Source: Arenibacter troitsensis (GTDB taxonomy: Bacteria; Bacteroidota; Bacteroidia; Flavobacteriales; Flavobacteriaceae). Taken from it: a stretch of DNA of 64,000 nucleotides. The position numbers and the translations under genes were made by a program. The notes beneath the pieces are model-generated. The model was not told the origin of the DNA. It made no database searches and saw only the letters and a program-made list of their open reading frames with translations. The stretch lies in the NCBI RefSeq assembly GCF_900177645.1, contig NZ_FXAO01000006.1, positions 1-64,000 on the forward strand, in the 5' to 3' direction. Shown here piece after piece: positions 1 to 8,101 of this stretch; position 1 is the stretch's first letter, and each line of letters starts with the position of its first letter.

Positions 1-694
1 TGGCAGCGGATACCTGTTCGCCGTCCAGCTCCTGTGATGCATACCCCAAGGACTTCTTTTCCCTTTTTATACCCAAGGCCGTTACGACCACTTCACTTAG
101 TCCTGTGGCACTTTCCTCCAAGGTTACAGAGACATCTGTCTGCCCATTCACGGCCATTTCCGTGGTAGTAAACCCTATATAGGATACGACTAGAACAGCG
201 TTTGGCCCATTTACATCCAAGATGAAATTTCCATCAAAATCGGATTGGGTACCATTGGTAGTACCTTTTTCCAGAACATTGGCCCCGGGCAAAGGACTGC
301 CATCACTATCCAAAATGGTACCACTGACCTTAAAGGGCTGAAACACTTCCACCTTTTTTTCTTGTTCCTTTGTTTGGGGAAGAATATTTTTTTCAGGCTT
401 AAGTACTATTTGTTTGTCCAGTACTTCATAGGCAATGCGCATTTCGGAAAAAATTCTATCCAGAATGGTAGTAACCAATTCTTTATCTGCGTTCACGGAG
501 ACAATTTTTTTATAATCCACCTCCTTGTCATTATACATGAATTTGAATTCTGTAAGCGACTCAATTTTGTTCAATACATTTTCGATGCTTACATTTTCAA
601 GATTCAAAGTAATTTTGGTCTTTTGACCATAAGTTTCGTTGGCATGAATTTGAAAAAGCGAAACAATCAATAATAATAATGTAGTAAGTTTCAT
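1..694 (-). CDS. SusC-type TonB-dependent receptor, N-terminal part (runs off window)
   Basis: Only about 231 N-terminal residues are inside the window. Translating the reverse strand from the ATG at 694 gives a signal peptide (MKLTTLLLLIVSLFQIHA), then an STN (secretin/TonB short N-terminal) domain at about 25-75, a CarboxypepD_reg-like domain at about 110-185 (DGSPLPGANVLEKGTTNGTQ, SYIGF), and the start of the TonB plug (LSEVVVTALGIKREKKSLGY). Family knowledge: such receptors import oligosaccharides with a SusD partner. The STN domain receives or sends signals to a FecR anti-sigma factor, which fits the fecR and ECF sigma genes directly upstream. An in-frame start further upstream is excluded by a nearby stop. 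The substrate cannot be told, because any SusD and enzymes lie outside the window. Confidence 0.93.
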   Translation of the reverse strand, partial: MKLTTLLLLIVSLFQIHANETYGQKTKITLNLENVSIENVLNKIESLTEFKFMYNDKEVDYKKIVSVNADKELVTTILDRIFSEMRIAYEVLDKQIVLKPEKNILPQTKEQEKKVEVFQPFKVSGTILDSDGSPLPGANVLEKGTTNGTQSDFDGNFILDVNGPNAVLVVSYIGFTTTEMAVNGQTDVSVTLEESATGLSEVVVTALGIKREKKSLGYASQELDGEQVSAA

Positions 695-753
695 CTTCAA
701 ATCATATTGTAGCCGAAATCGGAATTTCCTCCCCGGCATGATCAGGTTTTTCA

Positions 754-761
754 TATTTTTG
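754..761 (+). promoter_or_regulatory. Candidate plus-strand -7 promoter box (TATTTTTG)
   Basis: This exactly matches the Bacteroidetes -7 consensus TAnnTTTG. It lies in the fecR-susC gap and points away from susC. No clear -33 TTG is visible at the usual distance. It would start a transcript near 768 that ends at the terminator at 801-835. Confidence 0.35.
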
Positions 762-767
762 CAGTGT

Positions 768-836
768 TTTTTAAGTGGTTAATTAATTTAATCACATTTC
801 ATCGGGAAGTGTTGGCGCACTTTCCGATTTTTTTTG
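768..836 (+). ncRNA. Candidate antisense small RNA opposite the susC leader
   Basis: This stretch of about 70 nt on the plus strand has two predicted stems: an A/T-rich imperfect hairpin at about 774-793 and the strong terminator hairpin at 801-828 with eight T residues. It is preceded by a TAnnTTTG box at 754-761. All annotated genes here are on the minus strand, so the terminator serves none of them. Family precedent: Bacteroides PULs often carry cis-encoded antisense RNAs (DonS type) in susC leader regions. The transcript itself is inferred and not shown. Confidence 0.35.
801..835 (+). terminator. Intrinsic terminator, plus strand
   Basis: An 11-bp stem (ATCGGGAAGTG paired with CACTTTCCGAT, one G-T wobble), a TTGGCG loop and eight T residues on the plus strand. 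There is no A-tract on the other side, so it is directional. No plus-strand gene precedes it, which points to a small RNA. Confidence 0.7.
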
Positions 837-928
837 TCCCAAAGCCTCAAAATATAGGTTGGGCAAATATTGTGATCTGTCTAAATTTTAGAAAGTCTAT
901 TTCATTGGCAGTAGTTTTGTTAAGTTAG

Positions 929-2071
929 TTAGTTGATAATTATTTGTCTGTCGTTGATCCTGTAATCCATTTGATAGGTTAGGTTAAAAGTCTTGAACAC
1001 TTGATCTATGGTTTCAACATCAAAACTTGCCGTAAACAATTCTTCATCAAGTTTTGGATTGTTGTTTACGATCTCCACGTTATAGTGCCTTTCCAATTTT
1101 TTCACGATATTCTTAAAGGGTACATGCCTCAATATGATTTTCCCATTCAACCAATCGGTATGCATATCTATATCCGCTTCTTCTACCAGAATTTGTCTAT
1201 TGTACTTATTCCATTCCGCTTTATATCCAGGTTCCAATAATGAAGCATTGGAAGAATCAAATGTATCCTGTTTATTGTAAACAGCAACCGAACCTTCCAA
1301 AAGTGTGGTATTTACAAATTCATCCTCAGGGTAGGAGGATAAATTAAATTTCGTTCCCAATACCCGAACATTTAGTTGATTTGTATTAACAATAAAGGCA
1401 TGTGCCGAATCCTTGGCTACATTAAAAAAAGCTTCCCCATCCAAGAAAACCTGTCGGTTTTTTGTTTTTAGGAATTGTACCGGGTATTTGAGGGAGGTAC
1501 CCGAATTAAGTGTTACCTGGGTACCATCGGATAGCATTAAATCAAATCTTTTTCCATACGGGACTTTAAGGGTATTGTATATCAACTCCTCTGTTGAAGT
1601 CCCATTATTTTTATAAATTAATTGCGACCCTTGTTGTGACCCCAAAACATTGCCCTCTGTATCTACCACCTTAGTAGCCCCACCTTCAGAGATTACCTCA
1701 ATATTCCCATTTTCCAATTGTAAAATAATAGCATCTCCAGGAATAATGGGCTTCTTGGCCGAGTCAACTATGGTATCCCTAAAAATATAGCCCAGTCCTA
1801 CTAGAATGGCCAAAACGGCGGCTGATTTTAAAAATATTAGGGGAAGACGAGCACTATTTCGATGGGCTGGATTTTTGGGATTCACAATATCATGAAAGAA
1901 AGGATCTAGATCTACATGCTCTTCTTCCATGGTAGTTGCCACGTATTTGGCTTTTATCTCAAAGAATCTTTTGGCGTTTTGATCCGAAGAAACAATCCAG
2001 TCCTGTACTTCCTTTTCCACTTTTGAAGTCGCAGTACCGTTTAGGTATTCATATAATTTTTGATCTAGCAT
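929..2071 (-). CDS. FecR-family anti-sigma factor
   Basis: This 380-residue inner-membrane signalling protein would hold the neighbouring ECF sigma factor and release it when the SusC receptor is loaded. The N-terminal cytoplasmic part (1-75) binds sigma in this family. One membrane helix is visible at about 76-97, followed by the periplasmic FecR domain (about 170-270, with LPYGKRFDLMLSDGT-like and LDGEAFFNVAKD motifs) and a C-terminal DUF4974 region (about 305-380, VPFKNIVKKLERHYNVEI). Order sigma-fecR-susC on the minus strand is the standard trans-envelope arrangement of Bacteroidetes PULs. Start ATG at 2071, 63 bp after the sigma gene. Confidence 0.93.
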   Translation of the reverse strand: MLDQKLYEYLNGTATSKVEKEVQDWIVSSDQNAKRFFEIKAKYVATTMEEEHVDLDPFFHDIVNPKNPAHRNSARLPLIFLKSAAVLAILVGLGYIFRDTIVDSAKKPIIPGDAIILQLENGNIEVISEGGATKVVDTEGNVLGSQQGSQLIYKNNGTSTEELIYNTLKVPYGKRFDLMLSDGTQVTLNSGTSLKYPVQFLKTKNRQVFLDGEAFFNVAKDSAHAFIVNTNQLNVRVLGTKFNLSSYPEDEFVNTTLLEGSVAVYNKQDTFDSSNASLLEPGYKAEWNKYNRQILVEEADIDMHTDWLNGKIILRHVPFKNIVKKLERHYNVEIVNNNPKLDEELFTASFDVETIDQVFKTFNLTYQMDYRINDRQIIIN

Positions 2072-2134
2072 CGTCCAGTGTTCTATTATATAGACGATTC
2101 AAAAAAGATTTACCCCTAGTGATGTAAAAAAATT

Positions 2135-2719
2135 TTATTGGGATAAAGTGATAAATTCCCTTAAATGGAATCTCATATGCCTCAGGGCACTGGCCATGTG
2201 ATTATCTACCGTTTTATGTGAAATACCCATCTCGGTGGCTATTTCACTACGTTTCAAGCCCTCTAGTCGGCTCTTTTTGAAAATGTTTCTACATTTTTCC
2301 GGCAATAATTCTATTCCCTGAATAATTTTGCTTTCCAATTCATTTTCAAGTAAGAGGGAGGCCGTTTCATCATGAATAAATTTATGTTGAATTTCAGATC
2401 TTATGCGATAGTTATTATCTATGTATTTCTTTTTAATCTTTTCGTGCTTCAATTGGTCCAAGCACAAATTCTTGGTCATAGTATATAAATAACTATTTAT
2501 ATTGGTAACTTCTCCCAAGGAGGCCTTATTTTCCCATAATTTGAGAAAAACGTTCTGTACTATACTTTCGGCCTCTTCTTGGTAGACCAGATATCCCTTC
2601 GAAATTTTTACCAGCTTGGTATAGTAGAGTCTGAACAAGGTCTCAAAAGCACACTTCTCCCCCTTTTCCAAAAGGGAAAGAAAAAGCTCATTGTTGATAT
2701 TAGGCTGACCTTTCTTCAA
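2135..2719 (-). CDS. ECF-type RNA polymerase sigma factor (FecI/SigW-like)
   Basis: 194 residues, normal for ECF sigma factors. Sigma region 2 is visible at about 22-90 (AFETLFRLYYTKLVKISKGYL, then EAESIVQNVFLKLWENK), and region 4 at about 130-185 (LPEKCRNIFKKSRLEGLKRSEIATEMGISHKTVDNHM, a helix-turn-helix). It should direct transcription of the downstream susC gene when released by FecR. The only usable start is TTG at 2719; an in-frame stop lies five codons upstream and no ATG is placed before region 2. Downstream fecR follows after 63 bp, so the two are probably one operon. Confidence 0.92.
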   Translation of the reverse strand: MKKGQPNINNELFLSLLEKGEKCAFETLFRLYYTKLVKISKGYLVYQEEAESIVQNVFLKLWENKASLGEVTNINSYLYTMTKNLCLDQLKHEKIKKKYIDNNYRIRSEIQHKFIHDETASLLLENELESKIIQGIELLPEKCRNIFKKSRLEGLKRSEIATEMGISHKTVDNHMASALRHMRFHLREFITLSQ

Positions 2720-2758
2720 CTTATAATTGGGTTAAAATTTCCGTCGATACCAATTCAA

Positions 2759-2784
2759 CTACATACAGTTTCTACTTTATGTAG
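2759..2784. promoter_or_regulatory. Inverted repeat upstream of the ECF sigma gene
   Basis: Arms CTACATA and TATGTAG (7 bp, perfect) with a 12-bp spacer, 40-65 bp upstream of the sigma factor start. It could be an operator. No second copy was seen in the window. Confidence 0.3.
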
Positions 2785-3002
2785 TACGGTCAATGTACCC
2801 CCCTAAAATTTCCTCCCCACCATCCTTCTCATATAAATTTATAGGTTATAGCATCCAATTCGTTTACCTTATCCAACAACATCCGATCCATTGACAAAAC
2901 AAATTCATCCCAATTTAACAAAAAATTACAATTTAACCAAGAATCAAATTTCTTTACTATGCCTAAAAAATTTGATTTATGATTTTCCTATTATTCCGGA
3001 GG

Positions 3003-4013
3003 CTAATTGCCAATTTCCGCAATTTTTACAGGTCTTTTTTCCTTTAATGATTTTATGGCTGCCAGGCCAATTTGTAGGGAGCGGAGCCCATCTGTGCCAT
3101 CGACCGCCATAGCATCCCCATTTTTTAGACTGCCCACATAACTAGCCATTTCTGATCTGTATGCTGCCGCATACCTTTCCAAAAAGAAATGCAGGGGCAA
3201 GGACCCTGAGATTCCCTTGTTGGTATACAAGCGATGGGAATCTTCATAATTATTGTCTGCCTGCGCCATTCCATTGGATCCGAAAACTTCTATTCTTTGG
3301 TCATAACCATAAGCAGCCTCCCTACTATTATCTATAACGGCCATAGTTCCGTCCGTATAGGTCAAGGTAACTACAGCAGTATCAATATCCCCGGCTTCGC
3401 CGATCGCTGGATCCACTAAAACGGCTCCCTTGGCATAGACCTCCTCAACTTCCTTGCCTACCACAAATCTGGCCATATCAAAATCATGTATGGTCATATC
3501 CAAAAAGAGACCTCCGGATTGTTTAATATAGCTTACCGGTGGTGCTCCTGGATCCCGACTGGTAATTTTTACCAGGTGGGGCTGCCCTACGGCACCTTCC
3601 TTTACCAAATTATGAACTTTTCTAAATTCTTTATCAAACCTTCTATTGAAGCCCAGCATTAATTTAATATTCGCTTCTTTGACCACTTTTAAGACCTCAA
3701 CTACGCGTTGCATGGATAGGTCCAAAGGTTTTTCACAGAAAACGTGGATACCCGCTTTGGCCGCCATTTCAACATAATCCGCATGGGTGTCGGTTGGGGA
3801 ACAGATGACCACGGAATCGAAGGGGGCAACGACCAATAGTTCCTCATATGTATTGACAATATGGGGTATCTTCCTTTCTTGAGCATATTTCCTACATTCT
3901 TCCATAGGATCCATTACGGCTACCACTTCCACATGGTCCATTTGAAGCAGGTTTTCCAAATGGATCTTTCCTATCCTTCCCAATCCCGCTACGGCGAATT
4001 TAACTTTAGACAT
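3003..4013 (-). CDS. iolG: Inositol 2-dehydrogenase (Gfo/Idh/MocA family)
   Basis: Oxidises myo-inositol to 2-keto-myo-inositol with NAD+, the first step of inositol catabolism. 336 residues, typical. The N-terminal Rossmann fold begins with VAGLGRIGKIH (about 7-17), and the family motif CEKPLD is near residue 93. The substrate-domain stretch GGLFLDMTIHDFDMARF (about 166-182) supplies the catalytic Asp/His pair seen in inositol dehydrogenases. It is the last gene of a complete iol operon, 41 bp after iolE, which is the main reason for calling iolG and not another Gfo/Idh dehydrogenase. A scyllo-inositol or other polyol activity is possible. Confidence 0.88.
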   Translation of the reverse strand: MSKVKFAVAGLGRIGKIHLENLLQMDHVEVVAVMDPMEECRKYAQERKIPHIVNTYEELLVVAPFDSVVICSPTDTHADYVEMAAKAGIHVFCEKPLDLSMQRVVEVLKVVKEANIKLMLGFNRRFDKEFRKVHNLVKEGAVGQPHLVKITSRDPGAPPVSYIKQSGGLFLDMTIHDFDMARFVVGKEVEEVYAKGAVLVDPAIGEAGDIDTAVVTLTYTDGTMAVIDNSREAAYGYDQRIEVFGSNGMAQADNNYEDSHRLYTNKGISGSLPLHFFLERYAAAYRSEMASYVGSLKNGDAMAVDGTDGLRSLQIGLAAIKSLKEKRPVKIAEIGN

Positions 4014-4054
4014 AGATATATTTCTTTATAATTGTTTCATGAATTTTAAATGGT

Positions 4055-4960
4055 CTATAGCCCTAGGGATTTTATAAAGTCCCGATTGGCCTTTGCGCAT
4101 ATTTTGGGATTTCCCATTCCAGGTAGAATATCCTGCTCCACAACAATCCAATCGTTGTATTTCATTTCTTCCAGTAATTTTACAATGGACTGAAAATCTA
4201 CCGATCCTTTTCCCAACTCACAAAACACCCCACGTTTAATGGCATCAAAATAATCCCCGTCCGCCTCCCGGGATGCCTTGGCCGATTCTGGACTATAATC
4301 CTTAAAATGGACATGCCATATTCTTTTGCCATACTTTTTTAGGGCCTTTACAGGATCACCCCCTCCAAAAGCATAATGCCCCATATCCAAACACAATCCC
4401 AACAATTCCGGATCGGTCAAGGCCATAAGCTTATCTATTTCTTCCGGCGTTTCTACATATCCTGCACAATGATGGTGGAATACTGTCCTAATACCATAGG
4501 CATCCTTCACTGCCTTGGCTATCTTTTCGGCACCTACCGCATAAACTTTCCATTGGTCTTCCGAGAGTCCCATGGCTGCGGTGATCCTACCTGCATTCTT
4601 GGTACGTTCGGGAACGGTCCCATTATCGTCCGCCAGTACAATAAAAGAATTTTCAAATCCGGCTTTGTACATAAGTTCGGCCACCTTCAATGCGGAAACA
4701 ACTCCTGCATCATGATTGGCTGCTTTGGCCAAGGCAACTGGCACAAAGGCTCCCAAAAGATCCAAATGCCTTTTATCCAACTCCGCTTTTAGCAAGCTCG
4801 GGGTGGTGGGCATATAACCCCAGTCTCCCAATTCGGTACCGATATATCCTGTCTCCTTTATTTCATCCAGAACCTGTTCAAAACCGATCTCTTCGGATTT
4901 TTCTTCCAGGTCAAATTCCAAGGCGCCCCATGAGCATGGAGCATTTGCGATTTTCATCAT
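4055..4960 (-). CDS. iolE: 2-keto-myo-inositol dehydratase
   Basis: Dehydrates 2-keto-myo-inositol (scyllo-inosose) to 3D-trihydroxycyclohexane-1,2-dione, the second step of the pathway. 301 residues, an AP-endonuclease-2/xylose isomerase-like TIM barrel. Recognised by the N-terminal IANAPCSWGALEFD, GYIGTELGDWGYMP, the metal-site region TVFHHHCAGYVETPEE, and LCLDMGHYAFGGGDP followed by HVHFKDY. Two adjacent ATG codons (4960 and 4957) are possible starts. It sits 12 bp after iolA and 41 bp before iolG. Confidence 0.93.
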   Translation of the reverse strand: MMKIANAPCSWGALEFDLEEKSEEIGFEQVLDEIKETGYIGTELGDWGYMPTTPSLLKAELDKRHLDLLGAFVPVALAKAANHDAGVVSALKVAELMYKAGFENSFIVLADDNGTVPERTKNAGRITAAMGLSEDQWKVYAVGAEKIAKAVKDAYGIRTVFHHHCAGYVETPEEIDKLMALTDPELLGLCLDMGHYAFGGGDPVKALKKYGKRIWHVHFKDYSPESAKASREADGDYFDAIKRGVFCELGKGSVDFQSIVKLLEEMKYNDWIVVEQDILPGMGNPKICAKANRDFIKSLGL

Positions 4961-4972
4961 GTTACGATCCGA

Positions 4973-6448
4973 TTAAAATTTTCTTGACCAAATGTTCGGC
5001 CATCTTTCTATAATTACCTTGGTCTGGGTGAAGAATTCGATAGCATGTTTGCCCTGACCGTGCAGGTCGCCAAAGAAGCTATCCTTCCAACCACTAAACG
5101 GGAATTGGGCCATGGGGGCCGCCACACCTATATTGATGCCAATATTCCCGGCATCGGCCTCATTTCTAAACCTTCTGGCATTGGCGCCACTTCCAGTAAA
5201 CAAACAGGCCATATTTCCATAATTGCCACTATTGACAAATTTTAGGGCATCATCTATATTTTTCATGGATATTAGACTCATCACCGGACCAAAAATTTCC
5301 GTCTTAATCAATTCCTTATCCAGGGCAACGTCCTCCAAAATGGTAGGGTTAAGAAAGTTTCCTTTCTCATAACCTGCAATGGAAGCATTTCGGCCATCCA
5401 ATAGCACTTTTGCACCTTCATCCAATCCTTTTTGTATCAATCCAGTTATTCTTGCCTTGCTTTCTGGAGTAATAACAGGCCCCATATTTACCTCCCTATC
5501 AAGTCCATATCCGGTAGTTCGGGATTTAACGGTTTCGTATAGGGCATCCTTGATCTGTCTTTTTTGATCATCTACAGTGATTATTGTGGATGCGGCCAAA
5601 CATCTTTGGCCTGCACATCCATATACGGAATCAGCTATGATTTTGGTAGACATTTCTATATCCGCGTCGGGCAGGATTACCACTGGGTTTTTAGCGCCCC
5701 CTTGGGCCTGGACACGTTTTCCGTTTGCCGTACCTTTGGAATAAATATATCTAGCCACAGGGGTACTACCAACAAAGCTCACCGCCTTGATCGTAGGATG
5801 TTCCAAAATAGCGTCTACAGAATCCTTACCTCCGTGCACTAGGCTAACAAGTCCCTTTGGGATATCCAACTGATCTATAAACTCAAAGATCTTCATCATG
5901 GTCAACGGCACCTTCTCGGATGGCTTCACCACAAAGGCATTGCCTGTAGCAATGGCATAGGGCAAAAACCAAAAAACAATCATACTTGGAAAGTTGAACG
6001 GAGTTATACAGGCCGCCACACCTATGGGCTGCCTTATCATCATCTCGTCTATACCCGTAGCAATATCCTCTATTACATCTCCCGCCATTAACATAGGCGT
6101 CCCACAGGCCACTTCAATATTTTCTATTGCCCTTTGAATTTCCCCAACAGACTCTCCATAAGTTTTCCCCGATTCGTTGGTGATAATTTCGGCTAGTACT
6201 TCGGTATTTTCTTCCATTAGGGACTTTAAGCGATATAGCACTTGAACCCTTTTCATAACAGGTACCTTGCTCCATTCCTTATATGCCATTGAAGCTGCCT
6301 CAACAGCCAGATCAACATCTTTCTGGGTTTCTTTCCCATAGGGAACCTTGGCCAGAACTTCCTGTGTGGCCGGATTTACAATGTCTATTGTTTCTTTGGA
6401 TGTGCTTGGTATCCAAGCTCCATTGATATAATTTTTTAGAATTTCCAT
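4973..6448 (-). CDS. iolA: (Methyl)malonate-semialdehyde dehydrogenase, CoA-acylating
   Basis: Converts malonate semialdehyde, the C3 product of the inositol pathway aldolase, to acetyl-CoA with NAD+ and CoA. It may also act on methylmalonate semialdehyde from valine. 491 residues, typical for IolA/MmsA. Visible: NAD-binding [13 protein letters not shown], the family signature [15 protein letters not shown], and the catalytic Cys in [11 protein letters not shown]. The MmsA-type GQRCLAAS context and the iol operon separate it from ordinary aldehyde dehydrogenases. 35 bp separate it from the upstream symporter gene. Confidence 0.92.
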   Translation of the reverse strand: MEILKNYINGAWIPSTSKETIDIVNPATQEVLAKVPYGKETQKDVDLAVEAASMAYKEWSKVPVMKRVQVLYRLKSLMEENTEVLAEIITNESGKTYGESVGEIQRAIENIEVACGTPMLMAGDVIEDIATGIDEMMIRQPIGVAACITPFNFPSMIVFWFLPYAIATGNAFVVKPSEKVPLTMMKIFEFIDQLDIPKGLVSLVHGGKDSVDAILEHPTIKAVSFVGSTPVARYIYSKGTANGKRVQAQGGAKNPVVILPDADIEMSTKIIADSVYGCAGQRCLAASTIITVDDQKRQIKDALYETVKSRTTGYGLDREVNMGPVITPESKARITGLIQKGLDEGAKVLLDGRNASIAGYEKGNFLNPTILEDVALDKELIKTEIFGPVMSLISMKNIDDALKFVNSGNYGNMACLFTGSGANARRFRNEADAGNIGINIGVAAPMAQFPFSGWKDSFFGDLHGQGKHAIEFFTQTKVIIERWPNIWSRKF

Positions 6449-6483
6449 TTTTTAATAATTTAATAATTATGATCATCGCAGTG

Positions 6484-8082
6484 CTACTGGTTGTTCCAGA
6501 GCAATACATATATTAATACAGTAACGGCACACAAACCAATGGACATAGGAATGGTGTATTTCCATGCTTTTAGGTTCACTGCACCCACATCGGTAATTTC
6601 ATACAAGTTGTCATTAGGATAGAAATAGGACACCGAATACATTATGGCTACATTCAGCACGAATTCTATCCCCCAGAGATGTACAAAATGGATACCGTGG
6701 CTAGTGTAGCCCCAGGTCATGAAAATATAAAAACAGAGCCCAAATATTAGGGCCACTTTAGCTCCTGTTGCGGAAACTTTTTTCATAAAGAAACCTGCCA
6801 ATAAAATAGAGGCTATGGGAATAAAAAATATTCCGTTAAGCTCTTGTAGCAATTGATATAGTCCGTCCGACGCATTGGCCACCATGGGAGCCGCAAAAAT
6901 AGCCGCCACCGCCAATACCGCGGAAGTCACCTTTCCAATCTTTACCAATTTGGTGTCACTGACATTTTTGGCAATATGTTTTTTATAAATGTCCATACTG
7001 AACAAGGTAGCCACCGAATTCAAGACAGAATTAAAAGTACTCAAAACCGCTCCCATGATTACGGCTGCAAAAAAGCCTATCAACCAAATTGGCAGGACTT
7101 TCTTTACTAGTTGAGGATATACGGTGTCTTGCTGATCAAAGTAGGTATCCTGAAAATAATAATAACAGATTACCCCAGGCAAAACAATTATTAAGGGAAT
7201 CAGGATCTTAAAAAGCCCGGTTATCAATAGTCCCTTTTGGGCCTCCTTCAAATTTTTCGCCCCCAAGGCCCTTTGAATAATCGTTTGGTTCATACCCCAG
7301 AAATAGAGCTGATTAATGATCAAACCTGTAAACAAAACTTCGAACGGTAAAACCGAGTCCCTGGCCCCTACCACATTGAATTTCTCGGGGGCATAATCAT
7401 ATACCTTTACCAACCCGTCCCAGATGTTGTTATCTCCTATGGCCATCAACGCCAATACTGGTATTAACAAACCTCCCAATAAAAGTCCAAAACCATTAAT
7501 GGTATCGGAATAGGCCACGGCCTTTAAACCTCCAAAGATGGCATATATAGACCCTATGACCCCAATAATAACCACTGTGATCCATAGTCCTTCGGATTTA
7601 CCCACCCCTAGGGCCTCGGAAACCCCAAAGAGACTTTCAATACCAATAGCTCCGGAATACAAAACGATTGGAAGTAAAGTAACTACAAAGGAAAAGATAA
7701 GAATAGCAGCTACCATGGTTCTTGTCATCCCATCAAACCTACTTTCCAAAAACTGGGGTATGGTGGTGAGTCCCATTTTTAAATATTTGGGAACAAAGAA
7801 AATGGCAGCAATTACCAGCGCAATCGAGGAAGTAACTTCCCAGGCTATAACAATAAAACCATTGACATAGGAATTCCCGTTCATCCCTATGAGGTGTTCC
7901 GAGGAAATATTGGTCAGCAACATGGAACCTGCAATAACGATTCCGGTCAGACTTCTACCTCCTAAGAAATAACCGTCGGATGACGTTAGGTTAGTTTTTC
8001 TAAGACTGTACCAAGTAAAAAAGGCAACTCCTCCCGTAAAAATCAGGAACGACGTTAAAATAATGATGAGATCAGAGTTCAT
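6484..8082 (-). CDS. SSS-family sodium:solute symporter, probable myo-inositol transporter
   Basis: 532 residues with about 13-14 hydrophobic segments spread over the whole length. SSS hallmarks are visible: YFLGGRSLTGIVIAGSMLLTNISSEHLIGMNG near the N-terminus, GGLKAVAYSDTINGFGLLLGG in the middle, and GAVLSTFNSVLNSVATLFSMDIYKK (sodium-site helix). It is closest in appearance to SGLT/VSP-like sugar and inositol carriers. Lying inside the iol operon between iolD and iolA, it is inferred to bring inositol across the inner membrane with Na+. Substrate is inference from context. Confidence 0.88.
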   Translation of the reverse strand: MNSDLIIILTSFLIFTGGVAFFTWYSLRKTNLTSSDGYFLGGRSLTGIVIAGSMLLTNISSEHLIGMNGNSYVNGFIVIAWEVTSSIALVIAAIFFVPKYLKMGLTTIPQFLESRFDGMTRTMVAAILIFSFVVTLLPIVLYSGAIGIESLFGVSEALGVGKSEGLWITVVIIGVIGSIYAIFGGLKAVAYSDTINGFGLLLGGLLIPVLALMAIGDNNIWDGLVKVYDYAPEKFNVVGARDSVLPFEVLFTGLIINQLYFWGMNQTIIQRALGAKNLKEAQKGLLITGLFKILIPLIIVLPGVICYYYFQDTYFDQQDTVYPQLVKKVLPIWLIGFFAAVIMGAVLSTFNSVLNSVATLFSMDIYKKHIAKNVSDTKLVKIGKVTSAVLAVAAIFAAPMVANASDGLYQLLQELNGIFFIPIASILLAGFFMKKVSATGAKVALIFGLCFYIFMTWGYTSHGIHFVHLWGIEFVLNVAIMYSVSYFYPNDNLYEITDVGAVNLKAWKYTIPMSIGLCAVTVLIYVLLWNNQ

Positions 8083-8101
8083 AAGGCTGGTTGGTTATGG
8101 T

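Noticed and set aside
245-673. 142-codon plus-strand frame opposite the susC start
   Set aside because: It is the antisense shadow of a clear SusC N-terminus with STN and carboxypeptidase-like domains.
4376-4792. 138-codon plus-strand frame inside iolE
   Set aside because: It lies wholly opposite a well-supported IolE reading frame and has no protein-like motifs.
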